The position numbers were made by a program, and so were the translations under genes. From assembly GCF_025989185.1 (NCBI RefSeq), contig NZ_JAPDNT010000023.1, forward strand, positions 1 to 64,000: DNA of 64,000 bases, given 5' to 3'. Numbering within the stretch: the first letter of the stretch is position 1; the number at the start of each line of letters is the position of its first letter. A model generated the notes under the pieces. It searched no databases. It worked only from the letters and a program-made list of their open reading frames with translations, and was not told the origin of the DNA. Of this stretch, positions 54,032-62,545 are shown piece after piece. The stretch is from Limobrevibacterium gyesilva. Its GTDB lineage: Bacteria; Pseudomonadota; Alphaproteobacteria; Acetobacterales; Acetobacteraceae.

Positions 54032-55495
54032 GTGTACGACGTCGTCGAGCTTCCTCCGGTTGCGCCAATGCTCATGCAGTCTCTGCGCGCTGTCGGCTAT
54101 ACAACTTCCGCGGCGCTCGCCGATCTGGTTGACAACAGCGTCGCCGCGGGCGCGCATGACATCGCGATCGATTTTTCGACCTCACCCGATCTGATCGTCT
54201 CCATCGTGGACGACGGAACGGGCATGAGCCCAGACGAACTGGTCGCAGCCATGCGCTTCGGAAGCCGTGATCCTCGCGATCCCCGCGCCGACGGCGACCT
54301 GGGCCGGTTCGGCCTAGGGATGAAAACGGCGTCGCTGTCGCAATGCCGTCGGGTGTCCGTGGTTTCGCTGAAGGACCGGCAATTCGCCTGCGCCGCCTGG
54401 GATCTGGACGAATGCGAGCGCCGGGACGGCTGGTGGCTGCTCCGCCCTGAAGCCAGTGAGATGCCGGGAACCGTCATCGAGATGCTGCGGCAGCGAGGTC
54501 ACGGAACGGCGGTGATCTGGCAGCAGCTCGACAGGCTTGGAGATTTGTCGGGCGCCGCGAGCGCCGCGTCCCTCGAAGCTGTGATGGAAGCCGCCGCGGA
54601 TCACCTGGCGCTGGTCTTCCACCGTTTCCTTGCGGGCGAGATCGCCGGTTCGTTCGACATCCGGGTCAACAACCGCCCACTGCCCAGGATCGACCCTTTT
54701 CTGCAGGGCCATGTGAAAGGGCAGGCGCTGCATCCCGAGAGCTTTCCGGTCGACGGTCATACGGTCAAGGTGTCCCCTTTCGTGCTTCCCTTCCCGTCCC
54801 GGCTCAAGAGCGAGGAGTTGCAGCGCGCCGGCGGGCGCGAGCAGATTAAGACCGGACACGGCTTCTACGTGTATCGTGGTGGAAGGCTCGTCGTGCCCGG
54901 CGGCTGGTTCCGGATCGTCCCCTCCGACGAGCTGATCCGGCTTGCACGCGTTCGGGTCGATGTGCCGGTGGAACTGGACCACCTCTGGAAGGTCGACATC
55001 CGGAAGACCGTTGCCGAGCCGCCGCAAGCCCTGCGACAGCATCTCAAGCGAATCGTTGGCGACGTGACGCTGCGCAGCCGCAGGGTCTACACGCATCGAG
55101 GAACACAACAGGAGCAGGCGGACCGGATCCAGATCTGGACACGTCACGACCTTCGTGACGGCGCGGCGGCATGGCGCATCAACAGGGATCATCCGGCGGT
55201 GGCGGCGCTGATCGCGATCACCGGACCTGGCGACGGCATCGAGCGCGTGCTGCATCTCATAGAGGAATGCCTGCCGCTTCACGATATCCACCTGCACATG
55301 AGCAACGACCTGCCTGTCCAGGAGGGCGCGAGCATGACCGACGATGAGCTTCAGGCCCTAGCGCTCCGACTTGCTGATGCATTCCGGGGCACACCAGGGA
55401 TGCTGGATCAGCTTATCGAACGGCTTCCGTCCATGGAGCCCTTCAACCGTGACCCGGTGCAGGCACGACTTATAGCGGAGCACCTCAGGACATGA
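54032..55495 (+). CDS. MutL-like GHKL ATPase of a Mza-type defence operon
   Basis: A 487-residue protein whose first 160 residues are a GHKL ATP-binding domain: N-box LADLVDNSVAAGA (N35), G1 VDDGTGMS (60-66) and G2 GRFGLGMKTASLSQ (91-104). In MutL the general base is a Glu four residues before the N-box Asn; here it is Asp31. The middle shows a transducer-like region with PFVLPFPSRL and GFYVYRGGRLVVPGGWF; the last part is helical. The start is a GTG at 54032 without a clear Shine-Dalgarno. Its stop overlaps the Z1 gene start (ATGA). The domain fits the MutL component of MutL-Z1-DUF-AIPR defence systems. Confidence 0.85.
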   Translation: MYDVVELPPVAPMLMQSLRAVGYTTSAALADLVDNSVAAGAHDIAIDFSTSPDLIVSIVDDGTGMSPDELVAAMRFGSRDPRDPRADGDLGRFGLGMKTASLSQCRRVSVVSLKDRQFACAAWDLDECERRDGWWLLRPEASEMPGTVIEMLRQRGHGTAVIWQQLDRLGDLSGAASAASLEAVMEAAADHLALVFHRFLAGEIAGSFDIRVNNRPLPRIDPFLQGHVKGQALHPESFPVDGHTVKVSPFVLPFPSRLKSEELQRAGGREQIKTGHGFYVYRGGRLVVPGGWFRIVPSDELIRLARVRVDVPVELDHLWKVDIRKTVAEPPQALRQHLKRIVGDVTLRSRRVYTHRGTQQEQADRIQIWTRHDLRDGAAAWRINRDHPAVAALIAITGPGDGIERVLHLIEECLPLHDIHLHMSNDLPVQEGASMTDDELQALALRLADAFRGTPGMLDQLIERLPSMEPFNRDPVQARLIAEHLRT

Positions 55496-58296
55496 CGTCT
55501 CTGGCACCCGAGGCACTGGCGAACGCCTGCGCCATGATGCTGCGCCTCGATCCACCTCCCTCGGAGGGCGAGATCGACGAGACGCTTGTCCCGATCGCGG
55601 CAGCCTACCAGTGCCCGCCGGACGTGATTGCCGCAACACGGCAGATACTGCATGCGCGTTTCTCGATCCGGATGGACCTCGGACAGACACTGACGTCCGA
55701 GGAGGAGCATGCCCCCTGGCTAAGTGCGCGCAGAGGTTCTATCGATCCGTTCTACTGGCGGCGCTACTTCCAGTATCTCGTCCGCCGAGGCTGGCCGCCC
55801 CTGGTAGCCGGACGCCTCGACCAGACGACTGATGAGATCCTCGACCTGCTCGGAAACCCGGCGGAGACACGGCGCTGGCGGCGCCGTGGACTGGTAATGG
55901 GCGACGTGCAGTCCGGGAAGACCGCGTCATATGCTGCGCTGATCTGCAAGGCTGCGGACGCCGGATACCGGATGATCATTCTGCTCACCGGCACGCTCGA
56001 GAACGTCAGGCGACAGACCCAGGAGCGGCTCGACGAAGCATTCATCGGCTTCGACAGCCGCAACTGGCTGGTGGTTAAGCAATCACGACAGAAACGGCAT
56101 GTCGGCGTCGGCCTGATCGACAAGAGCCGTGATGGGGTCGTATTTACGTCGAGAGACTCCGATTTCCGTTCGGCGGCGGTGACGGCACTGAATATATCAC
56201 TGTCCGCCATCAATGAACCAGTCCTGGTTGTGGCGAAAAAGAACAAGGGGGTTCTTGAACGTCTTGCCTCATGGCTGCGTGCACACAATCAGGATCAAAG
56301 TGGCCGGATCGACCTCCCCCTCCTGATGATCGACGACGAGGCGGACAATGCCTCGATCAACACGAAACAGAACCCGGGAGAGACCACGGCGATCAACAGG
56401 GCGATCCGGGACCTGCTGCAACTGTTCACACGCTCGAGCTACGTAGGTTTCACTGCCACACCGTTTGCGAACATCTTCATCGACCCGGCCTCGACGGACG
56501 CGATGATCGGTGACGATCTGTTCCCGAGTGACTTCATTCATGTCCTGGAGGCGCCGACCAACTATATCGGCATGCATCGCCTCTTTCAGCCGGTCGACGC
56601 CGATGCGGCAGGCGAGCCTCGCACGCCAGACGACCCGGTCAGGACCATCAACGACGCCGACGAGTGGCTGCCTGCACGGCACGCACGGGAGGATGCGCCT
56701 GGGCCGCTGCCACGATCCCTCCAGACCGCCATCGAGTGCTTCCTGCTGTCATGTGCCGTGCGTGATCTGCGAGCCAACAAGGGAATTCCGGGCCGAGGTG
56801 GCGGCATCCACCGGTCCATGCTCGTGAACGTGTCGCGGTTCACATCCGTCCAGAATCGCGTGTCCGACATCCTGCATGTCGAGCTTGAGGAGATCAGGCA
56901 GGCAGTCAGGCTCTATGGCAGGTTGCCGCCCGACCAAGCCGCACGGCAGTCTTGTCGAATCGCGTCACTCGAGATGACGTTCCGTTCGGAGTATGCCGGC
57001 TGTGGGCTCGGCTGGGACGAAGTGCTGCACATCCTGCTTGACGCCATAGGACCAGTGAACGTTCAGCCCGTCAACCAGTCGACTGGCGCGAAGAGCCTCG
57101 ATTACGGTGTCGCGAATGGACCGCCGGGCGTCCGCGTGATTGCTGTCGGCGGCAACAGCCTGTCCCGCGGCTTGACGCTTGAGGGACTCAGCTGCAGCTA
57201 CTTCACACGGAATGTCGGCGCCTACGACACCCTTCTCCAGATGGGTCGGTGGTTCGGCTACCGCGACGGCTATGACACTCTCTGCCGGATCTGGCTCACC
57301 GAGGAGGCGGAGGGATGGTATCGCCATGTCGCCGATGCGACCGCAGAGTTGAAGCGCGATTTCGGCCGCATGAAGCGACAGCAGGCAACGCCGAAGGAAT
57401 TCGGTCTTCGCGTGCGGACCCATCCTGGTACACTGCTCATCACGGCCCGGAACAAGATGGCGACCGGCATGACAGTGAACGACGTTTGGGACGTTTCGCT
57501 AACCGGGAGAATGGTCGAGTCGCCGACACTCTACAGTGACAGGCGACGAAACGGGGACAATCTGCAACTTGTGAGCCGCTATCTCGGCGCAGCCACACAT
57601 GCGGCCTGCGGTCCCTCGCCGTCACCTCATGGGGCCGCGTTGCTTTGGACCAGTGTACCCGCCACGATCGTTGCGGAACTGCTGCAGAACGCGCTGATCC
57701 ATCCGGAGAACCATGATTTCCAGGGCGACAGTATCGCCGAATTCCTTCGCAAGGCCCAAGCCGATGGCGATCCGACCCTCTTGACCTGGACCATTGCATT
57801 GCCGACGGACGGCAAGGCCAAGACCGAGGATGGGAGGCCTGCAGAAGTGACGCTCGAAGCCGCCCCCGGAGAGACCATCATCGCTGCGCGCCGGAAGGTG
57901 AAGGAGAATCTCGAAGACGGATCGGTGCGTGTCTCCGGCAAGAGCGCCAGGGTGGGCGGGTTCTCGGACCTGCGGCACGCATTCTCCGTCGATGATTGGG
58001 CAAATCTGACGGGTGGACGCCGGATCGGCGAAGATGAAGTCCGCGAAAATATGAAGGGGCCGCTTCTTGTAGTGTATCTCATCCGAGGACACCAGGTGGC
58101 ACCGGACAAGACGGAAACACCGTTCCGCAACGGCATGATACTCCCCGCCTTCGGGATCCACTTTCCGGGAAAGAGCGAAAAGGATCAGAGCCGCAGGGTC
58201 GTGCAGTATCGCCTGACAAGGGTGGCCCAGAGGGAGCTCCTCGCGATTGCGGACGATGACGACGACGCAGCCTCCGATGACGACCGCGACAATTGA
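55492..58296 (+). CDS. Z1-domain superfamily 2 helicase-like protein
   Basis: A 934-residue protein. The N-terminal 130 residues are helical, followed by an SF2-type motor: Walker A GDVQSGKTAS (137-146), Walker B LLMIDDEADNA with D281/D282/E283, motif III GFTATPFANIF (from 319) and motif VI LLQMGRWFGYRDGY (R586). Between the two RecA-like halves sits the Z1 region, with GGNSLSRGLTLEGL near residue 555. It is thought to be an ATP-driven DNA translocase in predicted restriction-like systems. The C-terminus ends in an acidic run (DDDDDAASDDD). It is coupled to the ATPase gene upstream by ATGA and overlaps the next gene by about 20 bases. Confidence 0.9.
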   Translation: MTSLAPEALANACAMMLRLDPPPSEGEIDETLVPIAAAYQCPPDVIAATRQILHARFSIRMDLGQTLTSEEEHAPWLSARRGSIDPFYWRRYFQYLVRRGWPPLVAGRLDQTTDEILDLLGNPAETRRWRRRGLVMGDVQSGKTASYAALICKAADAGYRMIILLTGTLENVRRQTQERLDEAFIGFDSRNWLVVKQSRQKRHVGVGLIDKSRDGVVFTSRDSDFRSAAVTALNISLSAINEPVLVVAKKNKGVLERLASWLRAHNQDQSGRIDLPLLMIDDEADNASINTKQNPGETTAINRAIRDLLQLFTRSSYVGFTATPFANIFIDPASTDAMIGDDLFPSDFIHVLEAPTNYIGMHRLFQPVDADAAGEPRTPDDPVRTINDADEWLPARHAREDAPGPLPRSLQTAIECFLLSCAVRDLRANKGIPGRGGGIHRSMLVNVSRFTSVQNRVSDILHVELEEIRQAVRLYGRLPPDQAARQSCRIASLEMTFRSEYAGCGLGWDEVLHILLDAIGPVNVQPVNQSTGAKSLDYGVANGPPGVRVIAVGGNSLSRGLTLEGLSCSYFTRNVGAYDTLLQMGRWFGYRDGYDTLCRIWLTEEAEGWYRHVADATAELKRDFGRMKRQQATPKEFGLRVRTHPGTLLITARNKMATGMTVNDVWDVSLTGRMVESPTLYSDRRRNGDNLQLVSRYLGAATHAACGPSPSPHGAALLWTSVPATIVAELLQNALIHPENHDFQGDSIAEFLRKAQADGDPTLLTWTIALPTDGKAKTEDGRPAEVTLEAAPGETIIAARRKVKENLEDGSVRVSGKSARVGGFSDLRHAFSVDDWANLTGGRRIGEDEVRENMKGPLLVVYLIRGHQVAPDKTETPFRNGMILPAFGIHFPGKSEKDQSRRVVQYRLTRVAQRELLAIADDDDDAASDDDRDN

Positions 58297-59227
58297 ACTG
58301 CTCTGGCATGAACTGCGGAGCGGCGCCGGCGAGGCCCGGCAGCGCCGTGTCGACGCAACCCACCCACACGACCTTTACGCCGACTTCGCTCCTCCGGATC
58401 ACCCCGGGCTGGTCGCGGTCTGCACCAACCGGCCTGTCTTGCACCAGCCGTTCCGTGCGATCGATCTAGAGGTACGGCGGCGGGCGGACAGCCGGTGGGC
58501 GTTGAGGATCAGCCTCACCGAACCGCAACTTCTCCCCATCTTCGCCGCCCTTTGCCGCGATATCGTTGCATTCACCCGCAACGGAGTGCCATCCGATGCT
58601 CTGGCGGTTCGAATCCTGGCGCGGATCGACCGTTGGAGATCCCTGCTCGAGCAGGGAGCAGGGGGGCTGGCGGAGTCTGTTCTGCGTGGGCTGATCGGCG
58701 AATTGCTGGTTCTCGATCGCTCGGTCATGGCTCGGCTTGGTCCCGATGAGGCGGTTGCGGCTTGGACAGGACCTGCAGGCGAGCCTCAGGACTTTCGGCT
58801 GCCGGACGGCACGCGACTGGAGGTGAAGACGGTCAGGCGTGACGCCGCCGTCGTGCAGATCAACGGGCTCGATCAACTCGATGCGGGCAACGATTCGCTC
58901 CTTCTTGTCGTCGTCCGGGTCGAGAAGACCGGGCCGGAAGCCCAGGGTGCAGTGACCGCGCCGCGCCTCGTCACCACGCTGCGGGACAGGCTGGCAGATA
59001 CACCGGACGCGCTCGCGGCCTTCGACGCCGCGCTGGCCAGTGTCGGCTGGCACGATGACCCGTCACATGATCGCGTGGCGGTTCGGGCCATCGCGATCGA
59101 CCACCATGCGGTCGACCGGAACTTTCCGCGGCTTATCCGAGGTGTCGTGCCTTCGGGTATCGAGGATGCGGACTATACGGTCCGCATCCCGGCCGGCGGG
59201 CAACGGGTCTGGATGGAGGGGGAATGA
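58277..59227 (+). CDS. DUF4420 PD-(D/E)XK nuclease-like protein
   Basis: A 316-residue protein counted from the ATG at 58277 (TTATIELLWHEL); an ATG at 58256 is possible. A restriction-endonuclease-like core is visible: Glu142 in LIGELLVLD, Asp172 in EPQDFRLPDG and E182-x-K184 in RLEVKTV, the usual PD-(D/E)XK spacing. A C-terminal part YTVRIPAGGQRVWM completes the DUF4420 pattern. It is the likely DNA-cutting effector of the operon. The start lies inside the end of the Z1 gene, and the stop overlaps the AIPR start by ATGA. Confidence 0.82.
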   Translation: MTTATIELLWHELRSGAGEARQRRVDATHPHDLYADFAPPDHPGLVAVCTNRPVLHQPFRAIDLEVRRRADSRWALRISLTEPQLLPIFAALCRDIVAFTRNGVPSDALAVRILARIDRWRSLLEQGAGGLAESVLRGLIGELLVLDRSVMARLGPDEAVAAWTGPAGEPQDFRLPDGTRLEVKTVRRDAAVVQINGLDQLDAGNDSLLLVVVRVEKTGPEAQGAVTAPRLVTTLRDRLADTPDALAAFDAALASVGWHDDPSHDRVAVRAIAIDHHAVDRNFPRLIRGVVPSGIEDADYTVRIPAGGQRVWMEGE

Positions 59228-61314
59228 CCGACGAGGAGTTCCGTGCTGACCTGATGGCCGCCGTTGCGTCCCGCGCGGAGGTTCATGGAACCGGGCATCG
59301 CGAAGCGTTCGTGGACGAGATGCTTGATCGGCTGCGCGAAGCAGGCGAGTTGCCGGACGCCGAGACCTGCGCCGAGACATTGACCGGTTCCAGGAACCGG
59401 CGGCTTGAGATCGATGCGTTCGCTTTCGATGACGCCGACGAGTCGCTGCACATGCTCGCTGCCATCATGGACGGCGGCGCGGCCATGCCCGGCCCGATCA
59501 CCCTGACCGACGCGCGAGAGCAGGGTTTCAACCGTCTGACCGGCGTTTTCGAACAGGCCCGAGATGGCTGGCTGACCAGGAACATCGAGGAGAGTCGGCC
59601 TCTGTGGGCACTGGCGCGCAGGATCGAGACAAGTGGCAAGCCCGCCGCACTGCGGCTGAGCATTCTGACCGACCGGCCGATGAGCGAGCGCATCCGCGCA
59701 ATCCCGAGCGGGCTAACAAACGAACAGATCCCGGTCACCTACCAGATCTGGGACCTCACCCGTCTGAAACGCATCCACGAGGCGCAGAATGCCCGCGATG
59801 ACCTGGAGGTCGATCTCGCATTTCTTCCGGGCGGAGGGCTTCGGGCGCTTCCGGCGACCAGTGGCGCCGGCGATTACCGCGGCTATCTGGCCGTCCTGCC
59901 AGGCGAGGCGCTTGCAGACATTTACCTGCGCCACGGCAGTCGATTGTTGGAAGGCAACGTGCGCACCTTCCTCGGCCGAAGGGGAACGGTCAACACCGGT
60001 ATAGCCAACACGATCGAGAAGGAGGCCGAGCGCTTCTTCGCCTACAACAACGGCATTGCGACGACCGCTTCTGGGTTCACGGCTAGGAACCAACCAGACG
60101 GGTCGATCCTCATGACCAGTCTAACGGACCTGCAGATCGTCAACGGCGCACAGACGACGGCCTCCCTCGCATCGCTCAGACGGTCGCGGAAACTGCCAGA
60201 GGGTTCGGTATTTGTTCCGATGAAGCTCTCGGTTGTTGCTGCCGAGGATGCCGAGCGTCTGATCCCCTTCATCTCAAGGTTCGCTAACCGGCAGAACCAA
60301 GTCAGGGAGAGCGACTTCTTCGCCAACCACCCCTTTCACCGAAGAATGCAGGAGATCTCCCGCCGCATCCTCGCCCCGGCTGCCGGGGGATCTCAGGTCC
60401 AAACGCACTGGTTCTACGAGCGGGCACGCGGCCAGTATCTCCAGGAGCAGGCCGGCATGCGCGATGCGCAGCGGGACCAATGGCTCCGGCGCAATCCGCG
60501 AAACCAGCTCTTCACCAAGACCGACATGGCCAAGGTCGAGAGTTGTTTCGACCTGCTGCCCGATACCGCAAGCCGCGGGGCCGAGAAGGCATTCGCGGCT
60601 TTCGCCGACAGGGTCACGAAGGGCTGGACCGACGAGGCGAAGCGGGCAACGTACAGCGACGACTGGTTCCGGGCTGCTGTGGCGCGCGTGATCCTGTTCC
60701 GCGCGACGGAGGCAGCGGTCTCCAAGGCGGAGTGGTATGAGGGCGGCTATCGGGCGCAGATCGTTGCCTATGCGACAGCCCGTCTTTCAGCGCTGGCGCA
60801 GGAGCATAGCGGAGGCGGCCACCTCGACTTCCTGAAGGTGTGGGCCGCACAGAGCGCGGATAAGATGCTGGAACGACAGCTCCTTTCGATTGCGCATGTC
60901 ATGATGGACGTGTTGCGGTCTCCGCCGAAGGCGGGGATGAACATCTCGGAGTGGGCCAAGCAGCAGGCATGTCGCGAGCAGGCGCTCAAGGCGCCTGTTT
61001 GCGTGCTTCCCGGTTTCGACGTGTGGCTGATGGGCCGCGACGCGGCACGATCCGCGACGCGGCAGGCGCGGGCCGATCAGGAAGTTGGCGACGCACTTAC
61101 AGCCAGGATCGAAATCATGAAGCTCGGGATCGGGTTCTGGACCGAACTGAGAACCTTCGCAGTGACCAACAGGGTGCTCGACAGCACTGATCTCGGCATC
61201 GTTTCGACCGCCTGCACCCCAGGGCGTATACCTAGCGACCGGCAGGCCGCGCGCCTGCTCGAGATAAAGCAGCGGTGCGAGACGCGAGGTTTCGCGGCAG
61301 GCGCTCCCGCCTGA
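59224..61314 (+). CDS. AIPR (abortive infection phage resistance) protein
   Basis: A 696-residue protein of the AIPR family. Characteristic blocks are EGNVRTFLGRRGTVNTGIA, RFFAYNNGIATTASGF, LQIVNGAQTTASLA, and ISRFANRQNQVRESDFFANHPFH with the following FYERARGQY. AIPR proteins are associated with phage exclusion, but their biochemistry is poorly known. It is the last gene of the four-gene operon, coupled to DUF4420 by ATGA, and ends 37 bp before a convergent small gene with a hairpin between. Confidence 0.9.
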   Translation: MTDEEFRADLMAAVASRAEVHGTGHREAFVDEMLDRLREAGELPDAETCAETLTGSRNRRLEIDAFAFDDADESLHMLAAIMDGGAAMPGPITLTDAREQGFNRLTGVFEQARDGWLTRNIEESRPLWALARRIETSGKPAALRLSILTDRPMSERIRAIPSGLTNEQIPVTYQIWDLTRLKRIHEAQNARDDLEVDLAFLPGGGLRALPATSGAGDYRGYLAVLPGEALADIYLRHGSRLLEGNVRTFLGRRGTVNTGIANTIEKEAERFFAYNNGIATTASGFTARNQPDGSILMTSLTDLQIVNGAQTTASLASLRRSRKLPEGSVFVPMKLSVVAAEDAERLIPFISRFANRQNQVRESDFFANHPFHRRMQEISRRILAPAAGGSQVQTHWFYERARGQYLQEQAGMRDAQRDQWLRRNPRNQLFTKTDMAKVESCFDLLPDTASRGAEKAFAAFADRVTKGWTDEAKRATYSDDWFRAAVARVILFRATEAAVSKAEWYEGGYRAQIVAYATARLSALAQEHSGGGHLDFLKVWAAQSADKMLERQLLSIAHVMMDVLRSPPKAGMNISEWAKQQACREQALKAPVCVLPGFDVWLMGRDAARSATRQARADQEVGDALTARIEIMKLGIGFWTELRTFAVTNRVLDSTDLGIVSTACTPGRIPSDRQAARLLEIKQRCETRGFAAGAPA

Positions 61315-61329
61315 GAGCGGACGCCACGT

Positions 61330-61353
61330 TGACGCGGTCGGACGACCGCGTCA
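61330..61353. terminator. Hairpin between convergent genes
   Basis: A perfect 11-base inverted repeat TGACGCGGTCG / CGACCGCGTCA (61330-61340, 61343-61353), 15 bases after the AIPR stop and covering the stop of the opposite gene. No T-run follows on either strand, so termination is plausible but not certain. Confidence 0.5.
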
Positions 61354-61644
61354 GCGGCTACTGCGGATGCGTTCGAAAGCGGCGACAGCGTCGGAGAAGG
61401 CTACGCCCGGATTGCCGAGTTCCCGGACGATCATGAGGTGCATCGGGTCGCGGATTGCATGGTAGTCGCCCTCGGCGATGGCGAGCCAGCCGGCGAGGCC
61501 CTGGGCAGCGAGGGCGGTCTCCAGCGCCGTGATCTCGTTCGGCGTCGGGTCGGTGGCGCGGCCAATGGTCGTGTGGCGCCCGTCGGTGGACAGCACGAGC
61601 CACCTCCGCTCCGTGCTCCGCGTCCGGCTGCGTGCGACTGTCAT
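61351..61644 (-). CDS. Small hypothetical protein convergent to the defence operon
   Basis: A 97-residue protein starting at ATG 61644. It reads RRWLVLSTDGRHTTIGRATDP, then a helix (NEITALETALAAQGLAGWLAI), AEGDYHAIRDPMHLMIVREL and a C-terminal helix. The composition is protein-like, and it resembles small conserved hypotheticals of alphaproteobacterial islands, but I know no function. The 280 bases to its right, up to the Nudix gene, contain no recognised gene. Confidence 0.6.
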   Translation of the reverse strand: MTVARSRTRSTERRWLVLSTDGRHTTIGRATDPTPNEITALETALAAQGLAGWLAIAEGDYHAIRDPMHLMIVRELGNPGVAFSDAVAAFERIRSSR

Positions 61645-61924
61645 CAGTGACCACCTGGCTCATGATATCAAACGGAGAAAGCCTCGCCCCACACCCCCAA
61701 CATGGAATTGTGCCGGGGCAACTGTCCACGGGTTTATGGGTTCCAGAAGAAAATCGGCCTCTCGCATGTCCTCTTCACAGGAACCGGCCTGTCAGCAATT
61801 TCACGCTGCGCCTTAAGGTACGTTCTGTTGCCAAAGCCGTGGCGCCTCCCATCCAATGCCGACCGACAGGGCCGTCGACAAGCTCCCGGATCTGCCAACC
61901 TATGTACACTTCAACAATTCCAAT

Positions 61925-62545
61925 TCAGACCGCGGCCAGCGCCCGCAGGATCGTCGCATCCGCCGGTGCCGCGGCCAACGCCGCTAGCCGCCGGCAGGGC
62001 GCCAGCCACATGGCCTGCGCCTCCCAGCCCATCGCCACCGGCGTTCCCCCCACCCGCTCCGCCAAGTAATACCGCGTGACCGTGGTTGTCCGCACTCCAT
62101 CCACCAGGAACCGCCCGAGCCGAACCAGTAACCCGGTTTCCTCGAAGGCCTCCCTCACCGCCGTTGCCCGCAGCGACAGCCCGTGTTCGACGCGGCCCTT
62201 GGGAAAGGTCCGCACATAACCACCGAAATGGTTCGTCGGCTCGACCAGCCACACCCGCCCATCCGGCTCGACAACCACTGCCCCTGCGCTGAGCTTGCGC
62301 CCCTTGCCCGGCACCGGCGCCGGGGGGTCATCCATTTCCGGCGCCAATGCCTCCCAGCCGGCAGGTGTCCGCGGCGCCGCGAACGCCGCCACAGGGACAC
62401 CGCAAAGGTGAGCCGGCCCCGGTCCATCGGGAACGAACACCGCGACCGCCGCCACATCGCCCCACGTCGATGAGGCCGAGGGTGGTGTCGGGTGCTCGAT
62501 CCGAACGGGGTTGCCGTGATCGTCCGGCCTTGGATGGATCTTCAC
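61925..62545 (-). CDS. Nudix hydrolase
   Basis: A 206-residue Nudix protein. The box reads GRVEHGLSLRATAVREAFEETGL: the REAFEETG core with its metal-binding glutamates is intact, while the earlier Glu of the consensus GX5E is Leu. The N-terminal third is variable and proline-rich. The gene is translationally coupled (ATGA) to the upstream ADP-ribosylglycohydrolase fusion, so an ADP-ribose-type or other nucleoside-diphosphate substrate is a reasonable guess. Confidence 0.85.
   Translation of the reverse strand: MKIHPRPDDHGNPVRIEHPTPPSASSTWGDVAAVAVFVPDGPGPAHLCGVPVAAFAAPRTPAGWEALAPEMDDPPAPVPGKGRKLSAGAVVVEPDGRVWLVEPTNHFGGYVRTFPKGRVEHGLSLRATAVREAFEETGLLVRLGRFLVDGVRTTTVTRYYLAERVGGTPVAMGWEAQAMWLAPCRRLAALAAAPADATILRALAAV

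Noticed and set aside
47900-61300. CRISPR array
   Set aside because: No set of regularly spaced direct repeats was seen in the accessory region despite its defence genes.
61790-61925. Possible IS6-type end (TTCTGTTGCCAAAG) near the Nudix gene
   Set aside because: Only a short resemblance, no transposase fragment and no matching second end found.
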